DNA from: HB2-32-21 sp041603535
GTDB lineage: Bacteria; Pseudomonadota; Gammaproteobacteria; Pseudomonadales; Porticoccaceae
DNA length: 39,392 nt
Direction: 5' to 3'
Assembly (NCBI GenBank): GCA_041603535.1
Contig: JBFIEE010000034.1
Coordinates: 1-39,392 of the forward strand
The notes beneath the pieces were generated by a model. It did not search any database and had not been told where the DNA came from. It was given only the letters and a program-made list of their open reading frames with translations. The position numbers and the translations under genes were made by a program. Positions 32,862 through 39,392 of the stretch are shown piece after piece (position 1 is the first letter of the stretch; the number at the start of each line of letters is the position of its first letter).

Positions 32862-34394
32862 ATGGAAAACTCCGACGCTCAGGTGAGTATTTCTGCAATC
32901 GAGGAATTGCCAGGACCTTTAGTAGTTGTCCTAAACGAAGATGGCTGCATTGAACAAATCAACAGTAGTCTAAGCACATTGCTAGAATATCAACCCCACG
33001 AATTGATGGGGGAAAACTGGTTCGCCCTCTGCCTGCCCCCTGAGGGGCGTGCCGCTGACGAAGCAATGTTCAGGCAGATGCTCGCCGGGCGTGCTAGCAG
33101 TGCAACCTCCCGCGTTTCACGTATCCAGAGCAGATCCGGCAGACAATATAATTTCGCCTGGCACATTGAACCTATCTTTAACAAAGATCAGCGCACAGAC
33201 ACGATATTAACCAGCCAGTACACCACGGGTCAGCGATCCATGGATCACGAAACGCTACTGCAGTCCCTGGCGCAGAAACAGGCGGTGCTGGACAATGCCG
33301 TCGAAGCGATTATTAACATCGACACCAACGGGCTTATCACCGATGTGAATAAAGCCACTGAGAAAATATTCGGCTATGCATCAGAAGAATTACTTGGCGA
33401 GAATATCCGCCGCCTGATGTCAAAATCCGACCGGAGCCGCCACGATGGCTACATCAAACGCTTCCTGGAAACAGGAGAGAAAAGAATAATAGGCACTGTT
33501 CGCGAAGTCACGGGCTTAACCAAAACGGGTTCCGAAGTCCTGTGCGAGCTCCGCGTTACCGAGATTAATGTCAACGGCAAGCTCAGTTTTACGGGCGTTA
33601 TCCGGGATATTACGAACATTCGGGCGGCCGAAGTAAAATTACGCAACGAAACCGCGGAACTGATGCTGACGCGGGAGCGACTGGCGCACATGGATCGCCT
33701 GCATATTGCCACCGAAATGTCCACGGGGTTAGCACACGAGCTTAATCAGCCCCTGTCCGCCATCGCCATGTATACCCAGGCCAGTAAACAGCAACTGGAA
33801 AGCGACGCACCAGATACTCAGCTATTACTCGACACTCTATCGCGTATAGACGCACAGACGCAGCGAGCCGGCAACATCATTCGTGGCCTGCATGGCCTGA
33901 TCAATAAGCATACGACTGAGCGTCGACCGGTAGACATCAATGTACTGATCACCAGCACAGTGGAGCTGGCAAAAACTGGTCACAACATGCGACAAATAGA
34001 CATTGCGTGTTCGCTGTCGTCGGCAAGACCAACCATCAGCGTAGTTTATTCGCAGATTCAGCAGGTGCTGCTGAATCTCATCAACAATGCCCGTGATGCG
34101 TTAATCGACAGCAAAACAGTCGACAAACGCATTGTTATCGGCAGCAGTGCTGATGCGATCAAATTAACAGTAACCGTCAGTGACAATGGCGATGGCGTCA
34201 GCAGTCATCGCGCCAGGAAAATTTTCGAGCCCTTTTATAGCACGAAAGATCCCCATCAGGGCATGGGTATGGGGCTAGCTATCAGCCGGTCCCTTATTGG
34301 CCTTCACGGCGGCGTACTGGAGCTTAATCCTCAATACACATCTGGAGCGGAGTTTTTCTTTACCCTGCCGATTAACCCCCCCACCGGAGACTGA
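32862..34394 (+). CDS. fixL: FixL-like PAS haem sensor histidine kinase
   Basis: A soluble oxygen-sensing kinase of 510 residues with no membrane segment. PAS1 spans about residues 10-115, PAS2 about 140-260, and the HisKA/HATPase parts about 275-505. PAS2 carries the FixL haem signature: RSRHDGYIKRF holds His194 (proximal ligand) and IIGTVREVTG holds Arg214. The 20-residue spacing equals H200/R220 of Bradyrhizobium FixL. The phospho-accepting His is H292 in AHELNQPLSAIAMY; LLNLINNARDAL, SDNGDGVS and GMGMGLAISRSL form the ATP site. The start is ATG 32862 behind AGGA. It is followed after one base by the fixJ-like start. Oxygen bound to haem would inhibit the kinase, as in rhizobia. Haem binding is inferred from these residues. 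Confidence 0.88.
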   Translation: MENSDAQVSISAIEELPGPLVVVLNEDGCIEQINSSLSTLLEYQPHELMGENWFALCLPPEGRAADEAMFRQMLAGRASSATSRVSRIQSRSGRQYNFAWHIEPIFNKDQRTDTILTSQYTTGQRSMDHETLLQSLAQKQAVLDNAVEAIINIDTNGLITDVNKATEKIFGYASEELLGENIRRLMSKSDRSRHDGYIKRFLETGEKRIIGTVREVTGLTKTGSEVLCELRVTEINVNGKLSFTGVIRDITNIRAAEVKLRNETAELMLTRERLAHMDRLHIATEMSTGLAHELNQPLSAIAMYTQASKQQLESDAPDTQLLLDTLSRIDAQTQRAGNIIRGLHGLINKHTTERRPVDINVLITSTVELAKTGHNMRQIDIACSLSSARPTISVVYSQIQQVLLNLINNARDALIDSKTVDKRIVIGSSADAIKLTVTVSDNGDGVSSHRARKIFEPFYSTKDPHQGMGMGLAISRSLIGLHGGVLELNPQYTSGAEFFFTLPINPPTGD

Positions 34395-34395
34395 T

Positions 34396-35049
34396 GTGGC
34401 AAACAGAGAGCAAACCGTGTTTGTTGTTGATGACGATGCCGATGTCCTGGACGCCATGTCTCTATTGCTTCAATCAGCCGGATTGACTATCCAGACATTC
34501 AGCTCACCAAAAAATTTTCTCGCCGCGTGCTCCCCGGACATGCGTGGCTGCCTGATACTCGATATACGCATGCCCGATATCGATGGCCTGGAGTTGCAGC
34601 AACACATCAATGACAAAAACATTACCTTGCCGCTCATTTTTATTACCGGCCATGGTGACGTACCCAGCGCGGTACAGGCTATGAAAAACGGCGCGCTGGA
34701 ATTTCTACAGAAACCCTTTGGCGGCCAGACGTTGCTGGACGCAGTTTACCGGGCCATGGAACTCAACGAGCAACGTTACCAGGCGGACGTTCATAACCAG
34801 ATCATTCGAGACCGCATTGCCAGCCTGACAAAGCGCGAACTCGAAATCATGCGGCGCATGGTTACGGGCGATATGAGCAAAACCATTGCCAGCGATCTGC
34901 ACATTAGCCCCCGCACCGTGGAGATTCACCGGAGCAAAGTGATGGGGAAAATGCAGGCAAAAACCCTCGCACAACTGGTGCAGATGGTTTTACAGGTTGA
35001 TCCAGAGCAACCGCTTTCAACTTCCGTGCGCCCAGCAGAATCACCGTAA
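34396..35049 (+). CDS. fixJ: FixJ-like response regulator (receiver + LuxR-type HTH)
   Basis: 217 residues. The receiver domain (residues 5-120) has the acidic pocket VVDDDADV, phospho-acceptor D56 in LILDIRMPD, and K106 in LQKPFGG. The output domain (about 145-205) is a GerE/LuxR HTH: LTKRELEIMRRMVTGDMSKT, SPRTVEIHRSKVMGKM. This architecture and its position one base after the FixL-like gene identify a FixJ-type partner. The start is GTG 34396 with GGAGA six bases upstream, just past the fixL stop; translation is probably coupled. In rhizobia FixJ-P activates fixK, a CRP/FNR gene. Here a CRP/FNR gene lies convergently just downstream, which suggests the same circuit (inference). Confidence 0.9.
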   Translation: MANREQTVFVVDDDADVLDAMSLLLQSAGLTIQTFSSPKNFLAACSPDMRGCLILDIRMPDIDGLELQQHINDKNITLPLIFITGHGDVPSAVQAMKNGALEFLQKPFGGQTLLDAVYRAMELNEQRYQADVHNQIIRDRIASLTKRELEIMRRMVTGDMSKTIASDLHISPRTVEIHRSKVMGKMQAKTLAQLVQMVLQVDPEQPLSTSVRPAESP

Positions 35050-35406
35050 CTTCCTCCGTAATTTCCTCCTGGCGCGCCACATTGCATTGCTGCAACAGCT
35101 CAGTGGCCCGATTTCCGAGACGTCTGGCTGCCCCCCCCAGGATGCCGCATGCGCCGATTATTTTCCGCTGGCAAGCAGGTAAAAGCGATACAACTGCGAC
35201 GCCCGCCTGCCGGGGAATCTGGCCTCAAGCGCTTCCAGGCTTCTCTTTTGTTACCACCGTGAACAGCGGTCTTGATAATTCACTGCAAACCTCAACAAAA
35301 CCACTTCACATCCTCAGCCGAACACGGCTGCCGCCTCCTGGCCGTGCCCAGCGCGGGTAAAAATCAGCAACGTATAGCCCTGGCAACGCTTATTATTTGC
35401 TATCGC
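35050..35406. other. intergenic stretch between convergent fixJ and fnr
   Basis: 357 bases with no recognised gene. A run of eight C residues lies near 35131-35138. No clear intrinsic terminator was found for either converging gene. Confidence 0.5.
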
Positions 35407-36174
35407 TCAGGCGATGTTGCGCAACCCCGAAAAGCGGCGCTCTCCCGCCACGATACTATGCAGGCCTATCGTGTCGACAATGCGCACGTGACGCCCTTCT
35501 GCGCTGATCAGTCCTTCTTCCTCAAAGCGCTTGAACAGTCGACTAACCGTTTCGATAGCTAACCCAAGGTAGTTGGCAATGTCCTGGCGGGGCATGCTCA
35601 AATTAAACTCTCTTGAGGATTCACCTCTGTCACGCATTCGCATGGATGTGTCGATCAAAAAGCTCGCCAGCCGTTGCTCTGCATGCAGCCGACCCAGTAC
35701 CATGAGTAACTGGCTCTCTTTAAAGGCCGAGCCACTCACCGCGCAAACCAGATGGCGGTACAGATCTCCATTATTGTGCCTGGAAATCTGTTCAAATTGG
35801 CCAAACGGAATGACGCAAACACTGGATGTTTCGAGGGCTTCTATTTCATAGAGGTGTCGGCCTGACTCCACACCATCCAGGCCAATAATCTCCGCAGGAA
35901 AATGAAATCCGGTAATCTGACGGTCGCCGGTATCATCCGTAATGCAGGATTTAAAAGCGCCCGAACGAATCAGATACAGGGAGTAAAACCGATCACCCTG
36001 AATATACAGGCGGTCGCCCTTTTCCATGGGTCTGGGTTGCCGCATTACTCGCGATAGCGCTCGAACTATGCGATCATCAAACCGGTTGACCAGACAGTTT
36101 TTGCGCGTACAACAGCTGTCACACGTGTTCCGCGTAGCGCTGATCAATTCAACTGGCATATGTTGCGCTTGCAT
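35407..36174 (-). CDS. fnr: FNR/Anr-type oxygen-responsive transcription regulator
   Basis: 255 residues of the CRP/FNR superfamily. An N-terminal TCDSCCTRKNC stretch places C18, C21 and C27 with C-x2-C-x5-C spacing, and C120 lies in ETSSVCVIPF. These are the exact equivalents of E. coli FNR C20, C23, C29 and C122, which hold the [4Fe-4S] cluster, each shifted by two residues. The cNMP-like beta-roll (GDRLYIQGD, LYLIRSGAFKS, GDRQITGFHFPAEIIGLDG) is followed by a winged HTH with recognition helix ETVSRLFKRF. Its E-xx-SR is the FNR type that reads TTGA half sites. AGGGAG precedes the ATG by eight bases. It lies 15 bases after pilZ in one operon. The palindromes along this window match its expected target. 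Confidence 0.93.
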   Translation of the reverse strand: MQAQHMPVELISATRNTCDSCCTRKNCLVNRFDDRIVRALSRVMRQPRPMEKGDRLYIQGDRFYSLYLIRSGAFKSCITDDTGDRQITGFHFPAEIIGLDGVESGRHLYEIEALETSSVCVIPFGQFEQISRHNNGDLYRHLVCAVSGSAFKESQLLMVLGRLHAEQRLASFLIDTSMRMRDRGESSREFNLSMPRQDIANYLGLAIETVSRLFKRFEEEGLISAEGRHVRIVDTIGLHSIVAGERRFSGLRNIA

Positions 36175-36189
36175 AAGTAATTCTCCCTG

Positions 36190-36504
36190 TCAGGCCGCAG
36201 CACTTGATAATCCATCAAAAAACTGAACGAACTCCCTACTGCTTGAAGCCCACAATAAACCTGCGTAGTCGTCGGTCGCCCAGATCACCAGTGCATTCAT
36301 CACGCAAGCCACGCGTTTCTTTTGGCCAGAGGGCCTGATGACTACCTGCAAAAATTTGTCCGCGCGCAGATAATCACCACTGTTGGCCAGGCACAACCCA
36401 CTCTCGCCGATGTCTTTAACAGAAAATACACCAAGCTTTTTCCCTGCTTTATAAACATCTACAATAAAGCCGCCGGGTATACGACCGCTCATACGATGCT
36501 CCAT
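36190..36504 (-). CDS. PilZ-domain protein (possible c-di-GMP receptor)
   Basis: 104 residues, a single PilZ domain. The c-di-GMP-binding arm RxxxR is present (R4-MSG-R8). The second motif reads DIGESGLCL where the family usually has (D/N)xSxxG, so the Ser is replaced by Gly and binding may be altered. Beta-strand segments FIVDVYKAG, FLQVVIRPSG and AGLLWASS follow. GGGAGG five bases before the ATG is a very strong ribosome site. It is the first gene of the pilZ-fnr operon, an unusual pairing that hints at cross-talk between c-di-GMP and oxygen control (inference). A weaker FNR-type box lies 93 bases upstream. Confidence 0.8.
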   Translation of the reverse strand: MEHRMSGRIPGGFIVDVYKAGKKLGVFSVKDIGESGLCLANSGDYLRADKFLQVVIRPSGQKKRVACVMNALVIWATDDYAGLLWASSSREFVQFFDGLSSAAA

Positions 36505-36917
36505 TTGTACCTCCCTAAAATTAATGAGTCGCTACCGGCAGCAGGCCAATGGGACTCTCCTTACTTTTCCCGGGGCGGCTGAGTAACCTAACAAGTTTGA
36601 CGCGGGTCACAAATACGGAAGTTCACGTATTTTTATGAAAAAATGACGCCGAAAAAAAAATACAGGAAAAACCGTGGAATTAGTTGGCTTACAAGATGTA
36701 ACGACCAAATATTTACTTATTTACTCTGATATTCGGCCATCGTTAAGTAGGTAGGACTACGTATGTTATCTAGCTTTTTCACGATGGTGTATAAAATTCA
36801 ACATCAACATCAATTTTGAATAATTATTTGACGTCGGAGATCGGAGGTTTGATTACTTACTCAAAGTCGGGCGTAATTTTTAATGCTTGTTCGTCAGGGC
36901 CGGTTTAGCGGCAGAGG
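36505..36917 (-). promoter_or_regulatory. long AT-rich promoter region of pilZ-fnr with imperfect FNR-type box
   Basis: 413 bases without a gene and visibly AT-rich from about 36630 to 36850. TTGACGCGGGTCAC (36597-36610) is an FNR-type box with one arm mismatch, possibly autoregulatory. Around 36744-36765 a stretch with TAAGTAGG and CTACGTATG arms around GTAGGACTAC resembles a site for a LuxR-type regulator such as FixJ. No clear -10/-35 pair could be fixed. Confidence 0.45.
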
Positions 36918-37895
36918 TCATGCGTAATCATCAATCAATATCTGCCGCAATAAATATTCGGCGCCAAGCAACCCGGGCTCTTCACTCGCCACCAGAAAAG
37001 TAGGTATTTGCCGTAGATAATGACCGAAAACCGGATGATCTTCAAAGCGATTGCGAAACGAACTGGCCACCAGGAAATCGGCGAATCGCGGTGCCATGCC
37101 ACCGGCAATATACACTCCGCCACGGCTACCCAGGTCCAGGGCAATATCTGCGGCAACAGCGCCGAGGATACCGCAAAATACGTTCAGTACCTCGGCACTG
37201 AACGACGCCCGGTCTCGCAAAGCCATCGCAGTAATGGCAGATGGATCAGCAAGCGCCACTACTTCCTTGCCATGGATTTCGGCCAGTACGCCGTATAAAT
37301 TACATAATCCACGTCCCGACAGGAGATCCTCCCGCTGCACTCCCTTTAACTTACGACGTAGCAACTGCAGTATGTTGACATCCCGCTCAGTGATCGGCGC
37401 AAATCGGCCGTGACCGCCTTCACTGGCGAGCACCTGCCACCCCGAAGGACCACGTAAAATATTGGCAACACCAAAACCCGTGCCGGGCCCTATTACCGCA
37501 CAGGGGTAGCCCCCCGCCCCCTGCTCAGCGCCGCCGATCCTTCGATGCGTGACGCCAGTCTGACAAACACCATAAGCCACAGCTTCAAAATCGTTGCAGA
37601 GACGTACATCGCGCCAGCCGAACTGCTTTTTCAGCGCCTGACCGCAAATATGCCAATCGCTGTTCGTCAGCAGCGCTTCATTTCCATTAACCGGACCCGC
37701 CACCGCCAACACGGCAACCTCGACCCGTCCGGCAGGGGCAAACACTCTCATTGCAGCGTCAATCGCACCTGTAATATCTGGATGGTCTGCCACCCGAAGG
37801 GTTAGTTGCGCTGACCTCACCCCGCGCTGATCCAGCAGCGCAAAGCGCGCATTAGTGCCGCCGATATCCGCTACCAGGTACAGGGGGATGCTCAT
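36918..37895 (-). CDS. glk: glucokinase (Glk type)
   Basis: Phosphorylates free glucose with ATP in the cytosol. 325 residues, normal for the proteobacterial Glk family. The phosphate loop LVADIGGTNARFALLD opens the protein; AVAGPVNGNEALLTNSDW, CNDFEAVAYG (the catalytic Asp), GPGTGFGVANIL, SEGGHGRFAP and GVYIAGGMAPRF follow. AGGTG lies six bases before the ATG. It would trap glucose released by MalQ and the GH57 enzyme, linking to the glycogen genes. No FNR-type palindrome was accepted in its promoter region; a 15-bp tandem repeat lies 36 bases upstream of its start. Confidence 0.93.
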   Translation of the reverse strand: MSIPLYLVADIGGTNARFALLDQRGVRSAQLTLRVADHPDITGAIDAAMRVFAPAGRVEVAVLAVAGPVNGNEALLTNSDWHICGQALKKQFGWRDVRLCNDFEAVAYGVCQTGVTHRRIGGAEQGAGGYPCAVIGPGTGFGVANILRGPSGWQVLASEGGHGRFAPITERDVNILQLLRRKLKGVQREDLLSGRGLCNLYGVLAEIHGKEVVALADPSAITAMALRDRASFSAEVLNVFCGILGAVAADIALDLGSRGGVYIAGGMAPRFADFLVASSFRNRFEDHPVFGHYLRQIPTFLVASEEPGLLGAEYLLRQILIDDYA

Positions 37896-37930
37896 GGGTT
37901 CACCTCGCCGGGCGCCATTATCCTGACTTC

Positions 37931-37975
37931 GGGCTTAGCTACAATGGGCTTAGCTACAATGGGCTTAGCTATATC
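37931..37975. repeat. 15-bp tandem repeat, three copies, upstream of glk
   Basis: GGGCTTAGCTACAAT occurs twice exactly (37931-37945, 37946-37960) and a third copy diverges at its end (37961-37975). It fills the region where a glk promoter would lie. The rest of the 260-base gap (37896-38155) shows no gene. Confidence 0.8.
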
Positions 37976-38155
37976 GAACATAGTCACGTTGACACTTGGC
38001 TATATCAAACCTTGTTATACCGATAACTCAAGCCAAAGCCCCTCGTCAATTTTCCCTGCGAAGCCGCTACAGGAGCCCAAGCAAGTCGTGAAAGTCGTGC
38101 ATGGGACAGACACCACAACCTGCTAAACGCCCAGCATACTTATCAAAACTACCAG

Positions 38156-38419
38156 CTACAGATGCTTGCCAATCGCTTTTAACCCGCGACTAATCTCCTC
38201 GCCAAGTAACTTTGCTGCCGCCCCAATGTCGTGTGAAGCTTCCGCCGTCGCACCTCCCAACTCCCTGGCTTTGGCCTCCAGCTTCTGCAGCCTGGAGTCA
38301 AGTTTTTGCCACTCGTCACCCGCCTCCAGTTTAGCCAGGTGAAACCTCACATGAAGTTCGTCGCGCTCCTTTTTTAGCTCATTCACCATCCTGTCGATAC
38401 GCTGTTTGATGTCGCTCAT
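38156..38419 (-). CDS. small charged coiled-coil protein of unknown function
   Basis: 87 residues, almost entirely helical and highly charged, with heptad-like Leu spacing (IDRMVNELKKERDELHVRFH, KLDSRLQKLEAKARELGG) and a C-terminal helix (AAAKLLGEEISRGLKAIGK). There is no Cys and no signal peptide. GGAG lies eight bases before the ATG, supporting expression. I do not recognise a named family. It stands between glk and ppsA, both in the same orientation. Confidence 0.65.
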   Translation of the reverse strand: MSDIKQRIDRMVNELKKERDELHVRFHLAKLEAGDEWQKLDSRLQKLEAKARELGGATAEASHDIGAAAKLLGEEISRGLKAIGKHL

Positions 38420-38541
38420 ACTGCCACTCCATTTGTCACTGGTTAATCACCCACCTGATCGTCAGAACGATACGCAAGCATCGGCTGACAACTACCCAGG
38501 CACCATGCTCACTATAGGGAAGATCAGATGATCGACATGTT

Positions 38542-38768
38542 GCTACAAATCAAGTTTGGCGCGGTGCCTGCATAACGCCACAAATCCAGACAACATGACA
38601 GAAACAAGAATCGCGCTCGCGTAAAACCCCATCGGGGCACGTCAGCGATCCCACAATACGCCAGTCACCAAACTTGCCGTAGCAAAGCAACAAAGCAACA
38701 CCGCTGACCCGATTGAACACGCCGAAGGCGCTGCCCCGTAGATGCCCCCATGGGGTATCCGCCAGCAG
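38542..38768 (-). pseudogene. C-terminal remnant of a major facilitator superfamily transporter
   Basis: Directly after the ppsA stop codon, the minus strand reads LADTPWGHLRGSAFGVFNRV followed by SGVALLL. This is the loop and helix typical of an MFS transporter (family form HLRGTAFGLFNL-SG-ALL). The frame then shifts, and the other frame continues ATASLVTGVLWDR, a stop, then APMGFYASAILVSVMLSGFV to a stop at 38544-38542, matching the last two helices. One frameshift and one internal stop make it a clear relic. The rest of the transporter is missing, apparently deleted up to the edge of ppsA. Confidence 0.72.
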
Positions 38769-39392
38769 CTAGGACTCGCGCTCCCGCAGACCTTGCTCCA
38801 CTTCCAGCACATGCTCGATAGTTTTTAATACGGTATCCGGCGTAAGGCTTATCGAATCAATCCCGATTTCAACCAGGTATTCCGCCATTTCAGGGTAATC
38901 CGAGGGTGCCTGGCCACATATACCTGAATAACGCCCGTTGCGGTGAGCGCCTTCGACCGCGAGGCGGATCATCTCTTTGACGCCAGGGTCACGCTCATCA
39001 AAATCGAAAGCGACCATTTGTGAATCGCGATCCACCCCCAGCGTCAACTGCGTTAGATCATTGGAACCGATAGAAAAACCATCGAATAATTTGGCGAAAG
39101 CGTCGATCTGAATCACGTTATTTGGAATCTCACACATGACGTAGATCTCCAAACCCCTATCGCCACGCTTTAGGCCGTGAGCCGCCATTGCTGCCAACAC
39201 TTTCTCGCCCTCCTCTACGCGGCGACAGAAAGGGATCATCAATTTGACATTGGTCATGCCCATTTCGTCTCGCACCCGCTCCATCGCCTCACACTCCAGC
39301 TTAAAACCCTCAGCGTAGGCCGGATGCGTATAACGCGATGCACCGCGAAAACCGATCATCGGATTATCTTCTTTCTGTTCAAAAAAAGAACC
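38769..39392 (-). CDS. ppsA: phosphoenolpyruvate synthase, C-terminal part (cut by window edge)
   Basis: Converts pyruvate and ATP to PEP, AMP and phosphate, allowing gluconeogenesis. The frame is open to the window edge, about 207 codons of a ~790-residue enzyme. The PEP-binding barrel is visible: DNPMIGFRGASRYTHPAY, LMIPFCRRVEEGEKV, VMCEIPNNVIQIDAF, FDGFSIGSNDLTQLTLGVDR, and the catalytic Cys in SGICGQAPSDYPE. It ends with a charged tail EQGLRERES. The start, the phosphohistidine domain and the promoter are outside the window, so its oxygen control cannot be assessed. The MFS remnant abuts its stop. Confidence 0.95.
   Translation of the reverse strand, partial: GSFFEQKEDNPMIGFRGASRYTHPAYAEGFKLECEAMERVRDEMGMTNVKLMIPFCRRVEEGEKVLAAMAAHGLKRGDRGLEIYVMCEIPNNVIQIDAFAKLFDGFSIGSNDLTQLTLGVDRDSQMVAFDFDERDPGVKEMIRLAVEGAHRNGRYSGICGQAPSDYPEMAEYLVEIGIDSISLTPDTVLKTIEHVLEVEQGLRERES

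Noticed and set aside
37995..38008. Possible FNR box before glk (minus-strand TTGATATAGCCAAG)
   Set aside because: Only one half site matches; the second arm is not TCAA-like.
38539..38552. FNR-like TTGCTACAAATCAA
   Set aside because: One arm is mismatched and it overlaps the end of the MFS relic, more than 100 bases from the nearest start with no -10 at the right spacing.

Overview
The window looks like a gammaproteobacterial chromosome segment. The E. coli-like FadE, FbaB, UspE-type and Glg proteins, the GuaA remnant and the FixL/FNR set all point that way; I cannot name the genus. It reads as an oxygen-controlled carbohydrate and stress island lying between a fatty-acid oxidation gene (fadE, cut by the left edge) and phosphoenolpyruvate synthase (ppsA, cut by the right edge). 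Everything here is read from sequence and family knowledge; no database search was run.

Layout. 1-2.9 kb: fadE, a decayed 3' half of guaA, and an unrecognised frameshifted ORF abutting it. 2.9-8.7 kb: a leftward operon for a UspE-like stress protein, a P-type cation ATPase and a CPA2/RCK antiporter, divergent from a small HTH gene. 8.7-9.9 kb: gene-poor DNA with an IS3-family remnant. 9.9-13.2 kb: an unknown helical protein and a fused isoaspartyl methyltransferase/erythromycin-esterase-like protein. 13.5-15.3 kb: fbaB and hsp20. 15.3-20.0 kb: glgA, glgB and a two-CBS protein, all leftward. 20.3-27.6 kb: a shrunken groEL-derived ORF followed by the overlapping chain glgC, GH57, malQ, glgP. 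27.8-32.3 kb: gap, a lipoprotein and a second glucan phosphorylase. 32.9-36.5 kb: FixL-type haem PAS kinase, FixJ-type regulator, an FNR with all four cluster cysteines, and PilZ. 36.9-39.4 kb: glucokinase, a small coiled-coil protein, a major-facilitator remnant, and ppsA.

How it may work (inference). GlgC, GlgA and GlgB make glycogen. Two GT35 phosphorylases, MalQ and the GH57 enzyme remodel or degrade it. Glk, FbaB and Gap carry the sugars through glycolysis, and PpsA supports the reverse direction. FixL would sense oxygen through haem, FixJ would relay this to transcription, and FNR would sense oxygen through an iron-sulfur cluster. Six 14-bp palindromes of the form TTGA(C/T)-N4-(G/A)TCAA, plus one weaker copy, lie before fbaB, hsp20, the CBS gene, the groEL-derived ORF/glgC chain, gap, the second glgP and pilZ-fnr. 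This fits a local FNR regulon coupling low oxygen to glycogen use and protein protection, and it is the most interesting signal in the window.

The island is also scarred: guaA, groEL, a transporter gene and an IS3 element survive only as fragments, and three independent 15-18 bp tandem repeats sit between genes.
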